A stretch of DNA of 64,000 bases from Brachionus manjavacas (GCA_019054805.1 JAHQIY010000005.1:348501-412500), one strand, 5' to 3'; numbered from the stretch's first letter, positions 31,412 through 45,424 are shown. The notes: generated by a model not told the origin, from the sequence alone. Numbers and translations are program-made.

Positions 31412-34400
31412 TTAGATTTCATCTGACTCATTTTTGGTCTTTAAAGAAGTGCTCGAAGAGGATCTGGATGGAACTTTGGAATTTTGTGTGTAACATGAAT
31501 TTAGTGGAAGTTGTTTTTGCCTTTGGTTCCAGTGCAAACAAGTGGCTAGGCCCTCGAACCAGTCATTTAGCTGATCACTGCGGGAAATAGTTGGCAGTGG
31601 ATATTCCGAAGTAGTTATAGAAATGTAAAAGCCTTGCTTAAGCTCAGTGGTGTTTCTGCCGTCGACCGAAAACCATGCAGTGTGTCTTGAATCGGGACTA
31701 AGAGCTACTTTCAAATCGCATCCAGCTGGAACCACTATTGGCCTGAAACTTAACGAGTGAGGACAAATCGGAGCAATAATTAGGGACTGAACACTTGGAT
31801 GACACATGGATGCTCCGGCAGCCATTGCATAAGCTGTAGATCCTGTTGGCGATGAGATAATTAAGCCGTCGCCTTGTACTGTAGTAATCAAATAGTCATT
31901 CACATACAAATCTAAATTGGACAAAAAAGGACTGCAACCTCGTCCGACTACAACTTCGTTCAAGCATAGAAGATCGGTGGGAGCAGAGTCTTGTTGATCT
32001 TTACTTGGTGACGATTCATTGCTTTGAGATAAACAACCATTGGTATCGTTTAGCTTTTGGAGCATATCTGAGGATTTTTCGAGCTTACATTTTAGCCGAT
32101 TGCGTAATAACAATGGAACACCACCTTTGATTACACAGTTAATGTATTTTCGGTGATTATCGAAATCAAATGGACACAAAAATCCTAATGATCCCATGTG
32201 AATAGAAAGAATTGGCGGACAACTTTGCTTTAAATTTTTTTTTAGATTTTTTTAAGTCAAAATTGAAGATTTAAAATAATAAAGTTGAACATAAGTGTAA
32301 GCATTTTACAGAACCAAATTATCTCTTTTAGTCAGAGTTGCTCCTCAAGTCACTATTTTTCAAGTCTTTCGACCAAAAAGTCAAGTCAAGTCTAAACTTG
32401 ACTTTAATTTTTTTTATTAATTTTGAAAATTCTTAGCATTAAAATCAAAAGAAAGATTGATTTTAATAGAGTTATTATCAGGTCAGAGACATGAAAAGAT
32501 CTGATAATAACTCTATTATTATTATATAGTAATAATATTAATTTTTATTATTACCACGAAAAAAATTATTTTTGCTTTATTATTAAAAATAAAATAAAAA
32601 ATATTTAACTTTTTATTTTGATCATTTGATATTGATTTCAAAGTTTAATTTGTTCGTAAATTAGCCTTCTAATAAATGTTTTATTTTGAGTTTCAAGTTT
32701 TAAAAAAGATTGCCTTTTTTTGAGTCAATTATATTTTAAAAATATTAAAATTATTTATCAAACTTTTTCTGTATTTAATTAATTTATCGTAAATTTAATT
32801 TTTTTTTTTTTAATAAAGCTCATTTGCATAACATGAAAAAATTGAAAAATAAAATTAGTTTAAAATATATTGTTTTTATGGCTTTTAATTGATTTTGCGA
32901 AGTTTCAAAATTTATTAACACTCGTTAGTTCATATAGTTAAAAAATATATTTCTCTGACCAAAATTGCAATTATTTATATATTGAATAATTTTCATTTTT
33001 GATTCATAAAGAAAGTTAAGTTTCAAAGATAATCATTTCCTTTTTACTTTTGTACTATAATGTAAATTTAAATAATGTCTATTGATTCTAAAAACTAAAA
33101 TATTCTTCTATCTCTGTAATTTTTTTCCTTGTATAGCGCAATGTGCTTTCCTACGACGGCCTCCTAGTAGGACGACGGCGCAAGCCAGCCTTCCGTAGCA
33201 TTTTTATAATTATTATTGAGTTTCAAAGATTGCATAAAAAGTGAATCTTATTAAGTTAATATTAACAAGATAAACTTATATTATTGTTTAAAAAAAAGTT
33301 AATATGAAATTAGACGAAAATTTCTTCTTATATCATTAGAAAATTAAATTATAATTTTTATAATTTAAAAAAATTTAACAAAATCTTTTTCAAAATATTT
33401 TCGTTTAGGTGCATAAAATGCCGAGAGAAAAATACGCTAAACAAAAATTAAACAGCTTTCAAAAAAATAAAAAAAATTATTCCTAAAAAATAACCCTAAT
33501 TCGAGAAATTTTGCTTACTTTTAATTTTCTTTTTATATTAATCACTTTTTTATTTTTTAAATCTTTTACGGAGAGGAGAGTAAGGTTACTTGAAAAAGGC
33601 CGGATGCGTGCAGCAAGGTTCCGTCACCACCAACACAAATCAAAAAATCAATCTTATTTCGATCATTTTTTTCTAGTGTTTTGCATTCATTGATGCAAAA
33701 TTTTCGCAACGAAGGCTTCGTATTAGTTCCAAAAGGTTTCATTGCATCCTTTAACTTTTCATCTTTCAAAACAAATTCACTGTCATAATCTTTTTCTTCA
33801 ATAAACGTAATTAACTTGTGATCCTATTAAAAACAAAACAAATCTTTAAACTCAAAATAAAAATATTTTTTTTAAATTTTACAAATATTAAAAATTTAAG
33901 AATGTCATTAAAAGGCTTGTAAAGTTCATCGCACATTTTTTTGATTACCAACACATATAGAGGAGGGTTGGTCCATGACAACTGCTGCGATAATGGGTCT
34001 TGTACAAGTCTAGAATAAAAAAATTTTGACAACTTTTTCAAAATAATATGAAAATATTTATACATGACAAATTTCATTATTACAAAACAATGAAAATGTG
34101 AACAAAAATGTTCCAAAATAATTCTCTAATTTAATAACCAAGTCTTGGTTGATATGGAAAATAATTTAAAATTATTTATCTTTTTCATGTTTTAGAAAAT
34201 TTCGAGATTTAAATATTTTAAATTACGGTTTAAAGTTTAAATTATTATGTCATTTGCAGACAAATAAAATCGAATTTTTACCGTGCCATGCGGTTATGAT
34301 TGCGGTCACATTAATTTTGTTCAGCACAAAGGGAAAAAATTAAATTGAGAATTGACTTTTAAAAATTAAAACAATAAGTCAAGATTTGACGTAAAAGAAA

Positions 34401-34925
34401 AATTTTAAAATAGCCAAGTCATTGACTTGACTTAGCTCGAATAAATATGATTTTTTTTTATTTTTATTAATTCAAAATTGAAACGAGTTTGCCAAGTATT
34501 ACAGATAGATTTTAAAAGTAAAAAAAAATATTTTATTTTGAATTGAAGTTTGAACGAGTGAAATTAATTGATTTAATTAAATTTAAAAAAAAATCTTACA
34601 ATAAATATTCATCAGTGACTGTTTTAAGAGTAGCTTTTGGACCATAATTCTTTTGCATTGAAGGATAAACTGATCGATGACGTCTGTAGAGAAAAAAAAT
34701 TATATAATTTTAAAATTTTGAGATAACATACTTTTTAGATTTAGTTTTACCATTTAATTCATTATTTGAACTAGATGATTCATTTGTGTTTCCATTTAGT
34801 GTTAGCGACACTCGTTTTGTAAGCTGAGTATTAACCGGTTTATCGGTATCAGCGCTTTTATTCACGGACATTTTTTTAGATAGTCTGTTAGATAGATCAT
34901 CAACAAAGTTATTTGATTGAGGCAT
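31412..34925 (-). CDS. NADK: NAD kinase (5 exons)
   Basis: Exons: 34925-34732, 34683-34600, 34009-33883, 33823-33590, 32227-31412; all phases fit, total 484 residues. It phosphorylates NAD to NADP. Diagnostic motifs: ICVGGDGTLLHASGLFQ (GGDGT, ATP/NAD binding), HMGSLGFL across the exon 4/5 join, LNEVVVGRG, TTVQGDGLIISSPTGSTAYA (the catalytic loop) and PICPHSLSFRPIVVP, then SVDGR and WFEGLATCLHWN. Exon 3 has DPLSQQLSW and LYVLVIKKM as in animal cytosolic NADK. The first 100 residues are Ser/Asn-rich and low in homology; an upstream exon cannot be excluded. Intron 4 is 1.36 kb, the others 48-590 nt. The C-terminal tail after CLHWN is Ser-rich. Confidence 0.93.
32464..32518. repeat. 18-bp perfect inverted repeat in NADK intron 4
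   Basis: Arms 32464-32481 and 32501-32518 (TAATAGAGTTATTATCAG and its complement) around a 19-nt loop. The flanks are AT-rich. Nearby, 33130-33205 is an unusually GC-rich island with CCTACGACGGCCTCCTAGTAG, possibly a short interspersed element, with an ATTATTATT tail. Confidence 0.7.
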
Positions 34926-35810
34926 AAAACCCTGTTTCGATTCTAATTATATAATTTCTAGGGTATTATGATATTCAAGATATTATGAAATTTTTAATGT
35001 TAAAAAAATAGCAAAAGTTAGTTCGTCGCTATTTGAACGAAATTCTTTAAAAATTTATTATATTTAGCAGATCTAATTTCACAAACAAGCATTTATAAGC
35101 AGATTTTGATAGATTTCTAAAGCTTCTAGAATTTTATATGACAAAAAATAATTTTTGCCTGAAATAATAATGACTATTGCATTTTTTGAAGGAATTTTTT
35201 ATTCAAAATGCTGAAATATGCTGATACGATTGCGGATAAGTCTTTAATATCACTATAAATTATCATGGTTTGATTTAAAATTTTTTATTGAATCCTTTAA
35301 AATTCGATTCTAATTAAAGTTAGTTATAATACTTTAAAAATATCTTCTATTTTTTCCTTTATTAAAACAAGTGTTCATTTTTATAAAACCATATCTAAGA
35401 TACCTAAGCAACGAAACACTCTTTGTCATTACTTAAATCTTTTTCTCTAAAATTCTTTGAATTTGATCCTATATTTAACATGATTAGTTAGTTTAACAAT
35501 CATTTTTCTTTTTGCTCTTGAAATCATGAACGAAAGATCCAAGTTGGTGGACTAATTAAGTTGATAGTGAAAAAGGTATTGCTTTTTAATTTGCTAAATA
35601 GATGTAATTTTTTTCTTTAAATGTTTATTTAAATTTGAAATGGCTTTGAGTAATAAAACTCCTTCTGCCATTAGATAAGTAAAAAATAGAATTTTAAAAT
35701 GAATAAAGTAAACATAAAAAATTTTTTTGAAAAATAAAGTACAAAAAGAATGAACTGGAAAACGATAGCAAGTTTTTTTTTTTAATTTTAGTGTAAGATT
35801 GAAAATCAGA
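34926..35810. other. Intergenic DNA upstream of NADK, no gene seen
   Basis: AT-rich. No frame with homology was found. It presumably contains the NADK promoter; no TATA-like box at a convincing distance was recognised. Confidence 0.35.
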
Positions 35811-35814
35811 GAGA

Positions 35815-36420
35815 TAATCCCTTATCATTTAACCATTCACTGAATTCATTCCATATATTACATAGTGGTGTTTTTTTCTTACAAGATCTTGGGCTATTAA
35901 CAAAAGCACTGACATAGTCTTTGATTAATTCAATAGTAAGTGTATTTTTGAAAATAACGCTATTTTTGAGATATTTTATAAATAGCTTATTTAAACGAAC
36001 TTCAATGTTATCTAGCTTTAAGTCATCTAGGAAATTTATCAGTAGATCCGATGGAGTATCTTAAAGAAAATTATAACTGTACTTAATTGAAATATTTTGG
36101 AAAACTTGTAGCCTAGAGTGGTTGGTCTTTGAGACTAGAATAGGAATGAAGAAACTATAATCAATAATAGAGCCAATTAATGATTTATATATATTAACCA
36201 AAGTATTGTGATTAAGTTTCCAAGACTTTTGTGCCAAAATTTTTTGTAAGGTCAATGCATCTTGATCTAATAAAGCCTACATGCGAGTCGAAGCTAAGGT
36301 TTTCATCGAAAGTGATGCCTAGAAATAAAGGCTTTTTTTCATGCGGTATATTTTTTCCGAAAAGTTTTAAAGTAAGAGATTGGTTTTTACCTGGATTTCC
36401 GGAGAAAATGGTATGATTAC
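35815..36420 (-). mobile_element. LINE reverse transcriptase C-terminal fragment (third family)
   Basis: The minus strand reads [70 protein letters not shown], then SAFVNSPRSCKK and WNEFSEWLND near the end. It aligns with the post-catalytic part of the other LINEs but with distinct residues. Frameshifts near 36255 and 36060. It sits between the 3' end of NPC1 and the 5' end of NADK. Confidence 0.75.
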
Positions 36421-36745
36421 ACTTTCAAGTATTGATTCTGACTTTCCTTTTCAATTAAAACTGATTATGATAAAATTCAGTTTTTTCAAACAGAAATTTT
36501 AAAGAAACAGACTTGGTTTTGGCAAAATTGTCAATTTTTTTGTGTAATTTTCAGAAGATTGAAGATTAATGATTTTTGATCATATTTAATTCTGGAATTA
36601 TTAGCAAATTTTTTCAAGATTTTTTATTAAAAAATAAAATAAAAACTACATAATTTATTAACATGAAAAACATTTTTAGCTGATAAATAAACTCTGAAAA
36701 TATCAAAAAGTCTTATATAAATAATTGAACACTAAATTAAAAATT

Positions 36746-39700
36746 CTAAGATTCATCTTCATTATCAAATGTTTGATAATTTGCTTTTGTTTGACTCAAA
36801 TTCTTTTGTGGTCTAGTAAAAGATGGACCTTGAAATGGTCGAGTTTATTTTCAATCCAATTAAAATATACAAAAAAAACCTACCAATATAGCTTAATAGA
36901 ACTGGAAGCAATATCAAACCATGCGATGCACCAATTATCACAACACTCAAATACATTCTAAAATAGAATACTTGGAATAGTTGTGAGTGCGAAAATGCCA
37001 ATATGACGATTCCAAGTATCTTAGTTAGCGTAATTCCACTAAAAACCTAGAATGGAAGATTTTTAATTTTTTTAATTTTTTTTCTAATTTTCTTACTGAA
37101 CTTCCCATATGAGCTACTGCATATTTAGCTCGATTCACTTTCGAACCACAATGGCGGAATGAAAACTCTCTTGCTATGTGAGCACAAAATTCTACCGAAA
37201 TTCCGATAGTCTAGTTAGTAGATTTTTTTCAATTTATTTTTAATTTTTTATAGTAAAAACTTACCATAACCAAATTAACAAGTGACACAGCATTTAGTTC
37301 GATGTTAAATAAATACATGGCACCAAACATGTCAATAATAATCATCACGATAGTCAGACAAATTAGAAATGAAGTATAAAAATCAATTCCAAGAAGAATA
37401 CCACATACCAAAAAGATAGCAAAAATGGATACACCCAAATGGACAGCTGTGTCTTTCCAAATTGTCAAATATTGCTCATAAAATACATAAGGATAACTGT
37501 ATGGTACTACCTCCATACTGGCGTTTGAGTTCGCTTTTTGTAGCATTTGACTGATATTTTTTGATATTTTATTTGCATGCCTCAATGATTCAATGAAGTC
37601 TTTGGAAGTCAGACCAACCGAATGATAAGCCATGAAAAAACTTGAGCCGATTTCATAGCTGTTATTTGTTGGTATCATTTCTATGGCTTCTCCATATGCT
37701 GCATGTCCTCCTTTGGCACATTTTAGACCAGGATTATCATGAATGAAAAATTGGAAGTATTTGTAAAAATCCTCTTTTGTCGGTCTTGTAGTTCCATTTT
37801 GGTAATGAACTTTGCAAGGCACACAATTCTTGTCCTCAAGACTTGATGGACAAAATTTACTTGTGTCATTTGAAAACACTCGGCAGCAGTCGCCCGAGGA
37901 CAACCAGTCGAAATAATCATCTAGCCAAGAGTTGGCCGCAATTGAAATGTAAGAATAATTGGACTGTAAAGACGCTTGATTAATTTGGTTCAGCATTGAG
38001 TCAATATTGCAACCAGATGTGGAACAAATTAAATTCTGAGTTTTTACTGAAGAGTAGTCGTCGACATTTTTTAGCACAAAGTAAACTGGCACGCCGACAG
38101 AAAGATATTTTTCCAAAGCTTCAAAATAGTCCAACACATAGGAGTCTTTGGGCATTGATAACTTTTGGTCAAGGCCTGTTTCAACTTTTCCCACAAATGA
38201 AACACTTGTGAAGAATATTGCAAAAAATACAATAATTACCAATGGACGAGTGTACTTTTTCATTAAAAAAGGTGCATGTTTATTTTTAAAAAAGTCAAAT
38301 AAAAAACTATTATTGTCGGCTTCAATTTTACTTTCTTCATTTAAAGAAGAAGTATTTGCTAAGCACCAAATCAAGTCATAGCGTTTTGATAGTTCTCTTT
38401 TGCAATCCAAAGTCATAAATGACACAAAAACAGTTATTTGTAGAATAAAGTCAATTAAAACAGCCAAGCTGGCGTATAATGAAAATATTCTGACTGCTGG
38501 CATTGGTGTTAGGGCGCCTAGAAAAAAAGCCAACGATTCGGCACTGCTTGTTAGCAGCATACTCGGACCAACTTTGCCAACTATTCTTGATATCTGTTCT
38601 TCTAAAGTTTCTTGATCAAGGCGAATATCGCGTTGATAGCTTTGCACCAGAATAAATATGTTGTCAACTCCGACTGCTAGCACCAAAAATGGAATCACCT
38701 CAAATATAATCAAAGTTGCTTTGACATGAAAATAAGAAAAAAGACCAATAGATGAAGCAACTGAGAGCATTACAATAATAACACCTACCATGCCAAGTGA
38801 AAATTTCATATCAACCAAAAATTGCTGGCACTCTTTTAAAATCCAACTAAAGTAACTTTCAGTTTGGTTTCGTTTGACCAATTTATAATTTCCCAAAGTT
38901 AAAGTAATGTACAAAAACATTGCCATGTAACTGATAAAAATGGTAGATACATCAGACTTTGATTCTCTATCTAACTCATCTTGAATAGACCTTTCAGCCC
39001 TGAACGAAATACTCATATTTTCATTTGTGTAATTTTTTAAAAATTCAATTACACTTTTTTCCCATGCCATTGCCGCCAAATTTTCACTTTGATTCTTGTG
39101 ATTGTTGATGATAAAAGTGAGAATCAAAGCCGAAGCGTTACCATATTGTTGAGTTTTTTTCAATTGTGGATATCCACCCATAGCCACAAACGGTGACACA
39201 ATTCCACCATATGTGCCCAAACAACTCAAACCAAGAGTATCATTTACACTTGTTGGCGACTTGGTGCATGTTTCGAAATGGGTAATGTAGTCTGCATTGG
39301 TAATGCCAAAATCTGGATCAACAATTGTTTTATCCAGTAGGTCAGGATCATTTTGCCAATAGTTTAAAATTGACTGAATTGTACAATTTGAATTGTCTGG
39401 CTTCAATGGTGCAAAGCAAATATCTTTCAATTTCACTGTTTTGTTCAATCTGAGCCCTTTGTCATCTTCCAGCTGTCCTTCAAGAGAGCTTATTTTATTT
39501 TGAAGTTCTAAAACTTGATGTAAAAAGTCCAATTTCAAAGCACTGCTATATTGTACAGGTCCAAAATCATCAAATATTTCATGTATCCAAGGTGTTTGGT
39601 CGGTTGGTCGAATTATGATTTGAGTGGCGCGATAAAAAGGTCTAAAATGAGAATCATAATAATCTTTATTAATTCGTGTGTCACTATTTTCTGGCGACCA

Positions 39701-41912
39701 GAGCTCAACCGGATCGGTCAAGACACTAAAATACATGAAACCACCTGAGCATACCAAGCATAGCACTAATCCAAGTAAAATAACTTTAACTGGATTCGAA
39801 GCACACAAAAATCCTAATTTTTTAAAAAAATTTCCAATACACCTGTCCGTAAAGACACTGAACATTTGTATTTTAGACGCTCTTTCGGCTAGCTGGCCTT
39901 GTAAAAAAGGTTTCGACTCTTCCTGACCATGTTCGCTATCATTATTTTGGCACAATTGCTTGTTTCCATTAGCTGATCTAGAAACAAAAATTACCAAGAG
40001 AAAAGTTGTGGTAAATACAATGAACAATGTTATTGCGAACACATCGCCACAAGTTAGGGCAAATATTTTGCACGGTTCTTCGATGGGTGGAGGCACTGGA
40101 ACTGGACACGAATCTTCGCAGTCTGAACAACCGCATGCTGAAGCGTTAAAATTTTCGGTTGTCACTGGCTTTGAGCATTCGTACATTGTGGTGTTTTTTG
40201 GCTTGATGTGAAGAGTTGAATTAAAATCGTATTCATTTTCAGTGATATTCATATTGAAAATAAAAGGAGTTTGAGAATTGTGGCCAAGATAATTTACAAA
40301 TATTTCAGGCGAACAGCTATCTGCCGATGTACCACAAAGTAGGTCCATAACTTTTTGATTACTAGCTGCATATTGCACATCTCTTTGGACAACAAAATTT
40401 TAAAAATCATTTCTATTTTTTATGGACTTGGAAAATTTAAAAGTTTTTGATCTAATTGGATTCAAATTAATTAAAAAAATTATTTCTTGAATATACAATT
40501 TTAACGAGAGAATTTTTTTACTAATTTAATTAATCTAAAAATATATTTTCTCAATTCATTAATAAAAATCGATTTTGAAATTTAAATGTATTAATTTATC
40601 TTTTGTAAATTATTTAAATTTTTTTTTTAATTTTCTGTATCTAGTACACAAAATTAAATTTTAAAATGAAATTGCAAATAAGTAGCATAATCTCGCGGAA
40701 AAAACTATGTAAAGCATGTTATATAAATTATTTAAATTAATTAAAAGATTAATTTCAATATCTAATAATAAGCTCTTTGAATTGAAATAATATTTTGAAT
40801 TGACAACTTCAAGATGCCCTTGATTTTAAGTTATTTCATCGTGATTTGAAAAAGGTTCTGATAAAATGATGCTTAAACAATGCAGATATTGCTGGTGAAG
40901 CTAATTTTTTTTTTTTAATTAAAAAAAAATATTTCACAGCCTTAATTAAGATAAATTAACAAATAGATGACGGTAAATTAAAGGAAATTTTTTTGTGAAG
41001 AATCATTTTGTAAAAAATGTGAAAAAAATTTATTCAGAAATGACACAGAGCAAATTTTTCTAACCCGAGATTATTATTAATAATTATATGATTTAATTAT
41101 TATTAAAATTATAAAGCTAGCGGTGCAAATTATTTCTAAAGAGTTTAAAAATAATAACTTGATATTTTCTTTTGGTACACTAAAATTTCCGTTTTATTTC
41201 AAAATATAAAAACAATCAATTATCAATTAAATTTTTAATATTATTTTTATTATTTGAACTTTTCTAATTTTATGATAGATGTCTTATTCATCTTATTCAT
41301 GTTTCTTCAACCCCATCATTTACTAACTTATCTTTTTTAATGATTATTATTAAAAACAAAAAGCATGATTAATATTAGTGTCAATTTTTGGTAAAAGGAA
41401 ACGTTAAATACTTAAAATTACCTGCACGATTTATAAAGAGCTTCAACAGAGTAATTAGTTATATGATAAGTGAGTTCGACCACTTCAATTTTCGTTTCGT
41501 TTTGACTCGGGTGATATTCATCCTCTTTGGTTATCAGCATGAATTCGCTTTGAGTGGGACTGCAAGTAAAATCACACAAAAAAGCTTTAAAGTTTTTAAA
41601 ACAAGAGGGGCAACGAGATAACAATTGTCTGGGGACTGATAAGTTATCATAAAATGTGATTAACTGCTCGTAATCACAACATGTACGTATGTCCTCATTT
41701 TCTTTATACATATGAGGACAAAGATTTTTGAAAATTTCAATGAATGTGTCATTTGTTTGAATTTTTGGTTCACCAGTGTATTTGCAGTTGTACCGACCAT
41801 CGACACCATGTTGTGATGGTCCGCATTGTCCATACCAAATACAATCAGACTTGGCGTGCTTAAAGCTCAAATAGAGAGTAAGAAAAATTTGAAAAATAAA
41901 GTCCAGCTTCAT
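36746..41912 (-). CDS. NPC1: NPC1 intracellular cholesterol transporter (5 exons)
   Basis: Exons: 41912-41422, 40382-37265, 37210-37097, 37046-36884, 36828-36746; phases all fit, total 1322 residues (human about 1278). It moves unesterified cholesterol out of lysosomes. A signal peptide covers residues 1-22. The Cys-rich N-terminal domain starts CIWYGQCG. Then come a TM helix, the middle luminal domain ([14 protein letters not shown]) and a sterol-sensing domain at about residues 600-780 ([17 protein letters not shown]). The Cys-rich C-terminal luminal domain has [16 protein letters not shown]. The last helices are [29 protein letters not shown] and [19 protein letters not shown]. The tail ends NEDES; the dileucine LLNF of vertebrate NPC1 is not seen. 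The 1 kb intron 1 has no evident gene. Confidence 0.95.
40383..41421. other. NPC1 intron 1, no gene seen
   Basis: About 1.04 kb of AT-rich DNA between the signal-peptide/Cys-rich exon and the main exon. No mobile element or coding stretch was recognised. Confidence 0.6.
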
Positions 41913-42369
41913 GACAATCGCAATATATATTTAAAACATAAAATCCTGATTAATAATTAACAATTAATGTTGCTATAAATTATTCTTTTTAAATTACATA
42001 CAAAAAGAAGTTTCATTGCATTTTAATTTTTAAAATAAATAATGATTTTAAAATTGTCTTATAATAAAAAGGAATTATAATATTTAGATATTTTATTAAA
42101 TTAAAAGACCGTTTATCGATCAACCCTTGCTTCAGAAGAAGCACAACACACTAATAAATAAAGTGTATTGTTAACTAATCAAAAATCAGTAAAAACATTC
42201 TTTTAGATAAAATTTAGGTCCAAAGAGTCAGTTTACACACAAAAATATAAAAAAGAAGAGAAAACTTGTCGTAAAAAAATAAGAAATTAATAGAAATAAA
42301 AAATTAATGTTTATTTAAATGATAAATGTTTATGTAGAATTAAGGCAGCAAAAAAAATGAAAAAATAAG

Positions 42370-43165
42370 TGTTAGCTAGATTTTAGAACTTGAATTTGAT
42401 AAAGTCAAATAATTTAGTTGGAATTTCATGTCTTTTCATGAAATGAATAACCTCCTTCACACGCACATACTCATCATTACAAGGCTTTTTAGCATCTATA
42501 TTCGCATTTAAAATATATCTGACGGCATCATTTCTTTCACTAAATTGGTTTGGTAAAAGAGGATCATCATACTACTCTAAAAGTTTAAATATTTCTGACT
42601 TCAAGTCCTTCTCCAACGTGATAGCTTTTGTTCCCTCTATAATTAAATTTCTATAGGAATTCTTCAAGAGTCTTCGATAAAATTCTAGTTTGATTAGAGC
42701 AATATGCTCATAGACTGGAGTTATATTCAGTGCCAATTGTAGTGACGTTGACCTACATCGAGTTTGAACCATAAACATTTTTTTGAGTATGGTTCCATGT
42801 ACTCTCTTTATTTGATTAAGTTTGGATTTGTGTAGGTTTACGTGTGTTTACTAAAGTGCTGGTCTAATAAAAATATTGAAAAGTTGTCCCTTCATGAATG
42901 AACATAGATACTTGGTGTTTATGCCAAGAAAATTGAGTTTTGAAAGTGATGCAAAAGCCCCTTGTTTACCTTTGATGTTCATCAGTAAATTCCAAGTCTA
43001 GAATGAAGCCTAAATATTTAGTTTGTACAACTTCATTTATTTTTTGATCACCGAGTATGAGGTCTTGTTTCCATATGTCTTGAATACTTGAGAGCTGATC
43101 TCTTTTAATGTCCTTTTTGAAAACCATGAGCACTGTTTTGCGCGGATTGTACATTTTATTTTATT
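42370..43165 (-). mobile_element. LINE-type reverse transcriptase C-terminal fragment (clade distinct from family A)
   Basis: Minus strand: MYNPRKTVLMVFKKDI, INEVVQTKYLGFILDLEFT (LG motif after the palm), then TRCRSTSLQLALNITPVYEH and LEFYRRLLKNSYRN. The end, after several breaks, is near 42370. It is related to the 43330-44275 fragment in style but from the region after it. Stops throughout. Confidence 0.6.
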
Positions 43166-43329
43166 TTATTAAAAAAATAATTTAGGAAAAGTTTTTTCCA
43201 GGGCAGTTCCGAATGGCAGAGCCTTCTTTTCAGCCCACATGGTTGCAATATGATTAAGATATGTATTAATTATATGTGTATAATTAATATCTAGATTATA
43301 TATAAATTGTTAAATTAAATTTTTGCTAA

Positions 43330-44275
43330 GAGTTTGGCGTGTTAACGATTGAATCAAAGGGTGTTTTGTAAATTGTTTCTGGAGGAGTTTTGAAGCAGAA
43401 AGTCCTGGATCTCCTGAGCTATTATTTCATGGATTTGCCTTGTGGTGATAAATTTAGAAAAAAGCTTGTTTGCTCTGTCATCAATCAAGTCGATTCTTAG
43501 CTCTTTATGGATTGTTTTGATACTTGTCTTTAGTGGAAAATACTTTATGATTCGCAACACTCGATTTTGCATTTTTTGCATTTCGGCTCTTATGTTCTGA
43601 GTGCCTGACTGAAGTATTTTAAAACAGTAGTCGAATAATGATCGTATGAGCGACATGTATAAAATTCTGTTGATTTTAAAAGATGATCTCCATTTAAAAC
43701 TTTTAATTTTCCTGATTAGGTTTATTTTGGAGATTTGTTTTGAATTGATAATTTTCAAATGTTCTTTGTAGTTGATTTGGGATCTAGTTTAATACCAAGG
43801 AATGTTGGATTTGGGTCAAGAGGAATATGTGAGTTCCCAATTTTTATTTTCATTCCATATCTTTTCTCATAATTTTTTCGAATTGTACATGATGTCAAGC
43901 TAAACTCCATATCTTTCTACAATATTCAGCTGATTTTGTAGACCTCTTTTAGTGGTGTTATCAGCAGAATGTCATCGGCATACACAATCGTGTCGAACTT
44001 TAGTTTTCCTATTATGAGTTCTTGTTTACTCTCTGATAGTCTAATAATTAGATCATTTAAATGTAAAACAATTTCGGAGAAGAAACTCCACCCTGTTTTA
44101 CATCAACAAGCGTCTTGAACATATTCGAATAGTCACTATTGTTTGATATCATCATTAATAAAGACTCATAGTAATGAATAAACGACATGACGATAGCGTG
44201 CGGAGTTCTATTACGTATTAACTCAGACCACAATTTGCTTCTTACCACTTTGTCAAAAATTTTTGATTTTTTATT
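43330..44275 (-). mobile_element. LINE reverse transcriptase with YADD motif (second fragment)
   Basis: Minus strand: FDKVVRSKLWSELIRN, SMFKTLVDVKQGGVSSPKLF-like block (44248-44057), then DTIVYADDILLITPL (catalytic YADD) near 43975, IPW/LGT-type block near 43800, and SLIRSLFDYCFKILQSGTQN with MQNRVLRIIKYFPLKTS (43758-43354). It differs from the FADD-type family A. The 5' end is broken by the 44276-44910 element. A frameshift lies between about 44060 and 43760. Confidence 0.7.
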
Positions 44276-44910
44276 AAGTAAATTCTGTTCGAGCCAAGGC
44301 TCCTTCAGAAAAAAAAAGAATAAAATGTTTCTGTGAGCTATTTATACTTTTAATATATGGTCATTTAACGAATGTTAATAATTAGTTGTTGAGAAGTTAG
44401 TGAGAATGAAATTTTCAAGTAAATTCAGGGTAAGGAAAAAATTCATCAATTAGGAGGTATAGACCACACAATGGAGTTGCAAGATTGCATATTTCTCTAG
44501 AGCTAATTCCAGCTTTATATTCTTTTACTAGTCTAGTAACCAGAGGTACTGAGTTTTTTAGAGTTAATAGTTTATCCAAGGCTAGATGGTGAAGTTGTTC
44601 TAGGGGAGTTTCCATTTTCAGTTTTAATATTGAACGTATAGCTGTATTTTGAATAACTTGAAGTTTCCTATTAGACTCATTTGAAAGTAGATTTTAGCAT
44701 GGAAATGAGAAGTCAATGATTGATCCGATTAGGGTTTTATAAAGTGTACTTAGGGTGAATTTAATAAGTCCCCAACTTTTGTTAGATAGTATTATAATTA
44801 AGTTTAATCTTGAGTTACATTTCTTCTATATAGTTTATTGTCCAAATTATACGTAAGAATTTGATTTTATTGGTACACGGGAGATAATGATTAAATAAAT
44901 TTAGTTTTAG
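44276..44910 (-). mobile_element. LINE family D copy, 3' end, with 54-64 nt internal deletion
   Basis: Minus strand: IIDFSFPC-stop-NLLSNESNRKLQVIQNTA, RSILKLKMETPLEQLHHLAL, then NSVPLVTRLVKEYKAGISSR and LATPLCGLYLLIDEFFPYPEF. It matches the plus-strand copy at 48935-49372 closely, including the same in-frame TAA after SFPC. It ends with the hairpin GAGCC-TT-GGCTC (44291-44302) and a TTTACTTAATAAA tail, next to the 43330-44275 reverse transcriptase. Confidence 0.8.
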
Positions 44911-45424
44911 GTTAAGTTTTTTTTTGCTTTTAGAGAAAATTTTGTACGAGGATTTGGTGTACGAGGCTTCGATTTAATTTTTCCTAAACTCCTCAATGCT
45001 TAGTTATCTTAATTATCTAATCTAGCCTTTAAAAAATGAGATTAAGGTAAATAAATAGCTCCTATCTTAATAGCCCGGTAATAAGGAATCTATCGCCAGT
45101 TTATTTTATTTCCATTTTTTTATCGCCAGGAATCTAGCGCCAAAAAATTCTATCGCCAAAAATAAAATAAGAAACTATCTCAAAAAATTTCTATCGCCAA
45201 TAAAAATAAATTACGAATTTATCGCCAGTTTTTTAATGTCAATTTTGAAATAGGAATTTAAAGCAAAAAAAAAATCCAAAAAAAATAAGAACTTATTGAA
45301 AAAAATTTTATTTATCATTACTTTATTATTTAAAAAAGAGTAATTATTTATAAAATTAGGTTAACAAAAATGGATAAAAAAAATTTTAGTAATTAGGTAA
45401 AAAAACTTATATTTAACTTAAAAA

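Noticed and set aside
25640-34440. AAGTCAAG/CTTGACTT words as a dispersed element
   Set aside because: They recur at 25.65, 28.63, 32.38 and 34.38 kb but without consistent flanks or ends.
39551-40211. Plus-strand frames across NPC1
   Set aside because: Antisense shadows of the NPC1 coding exon.
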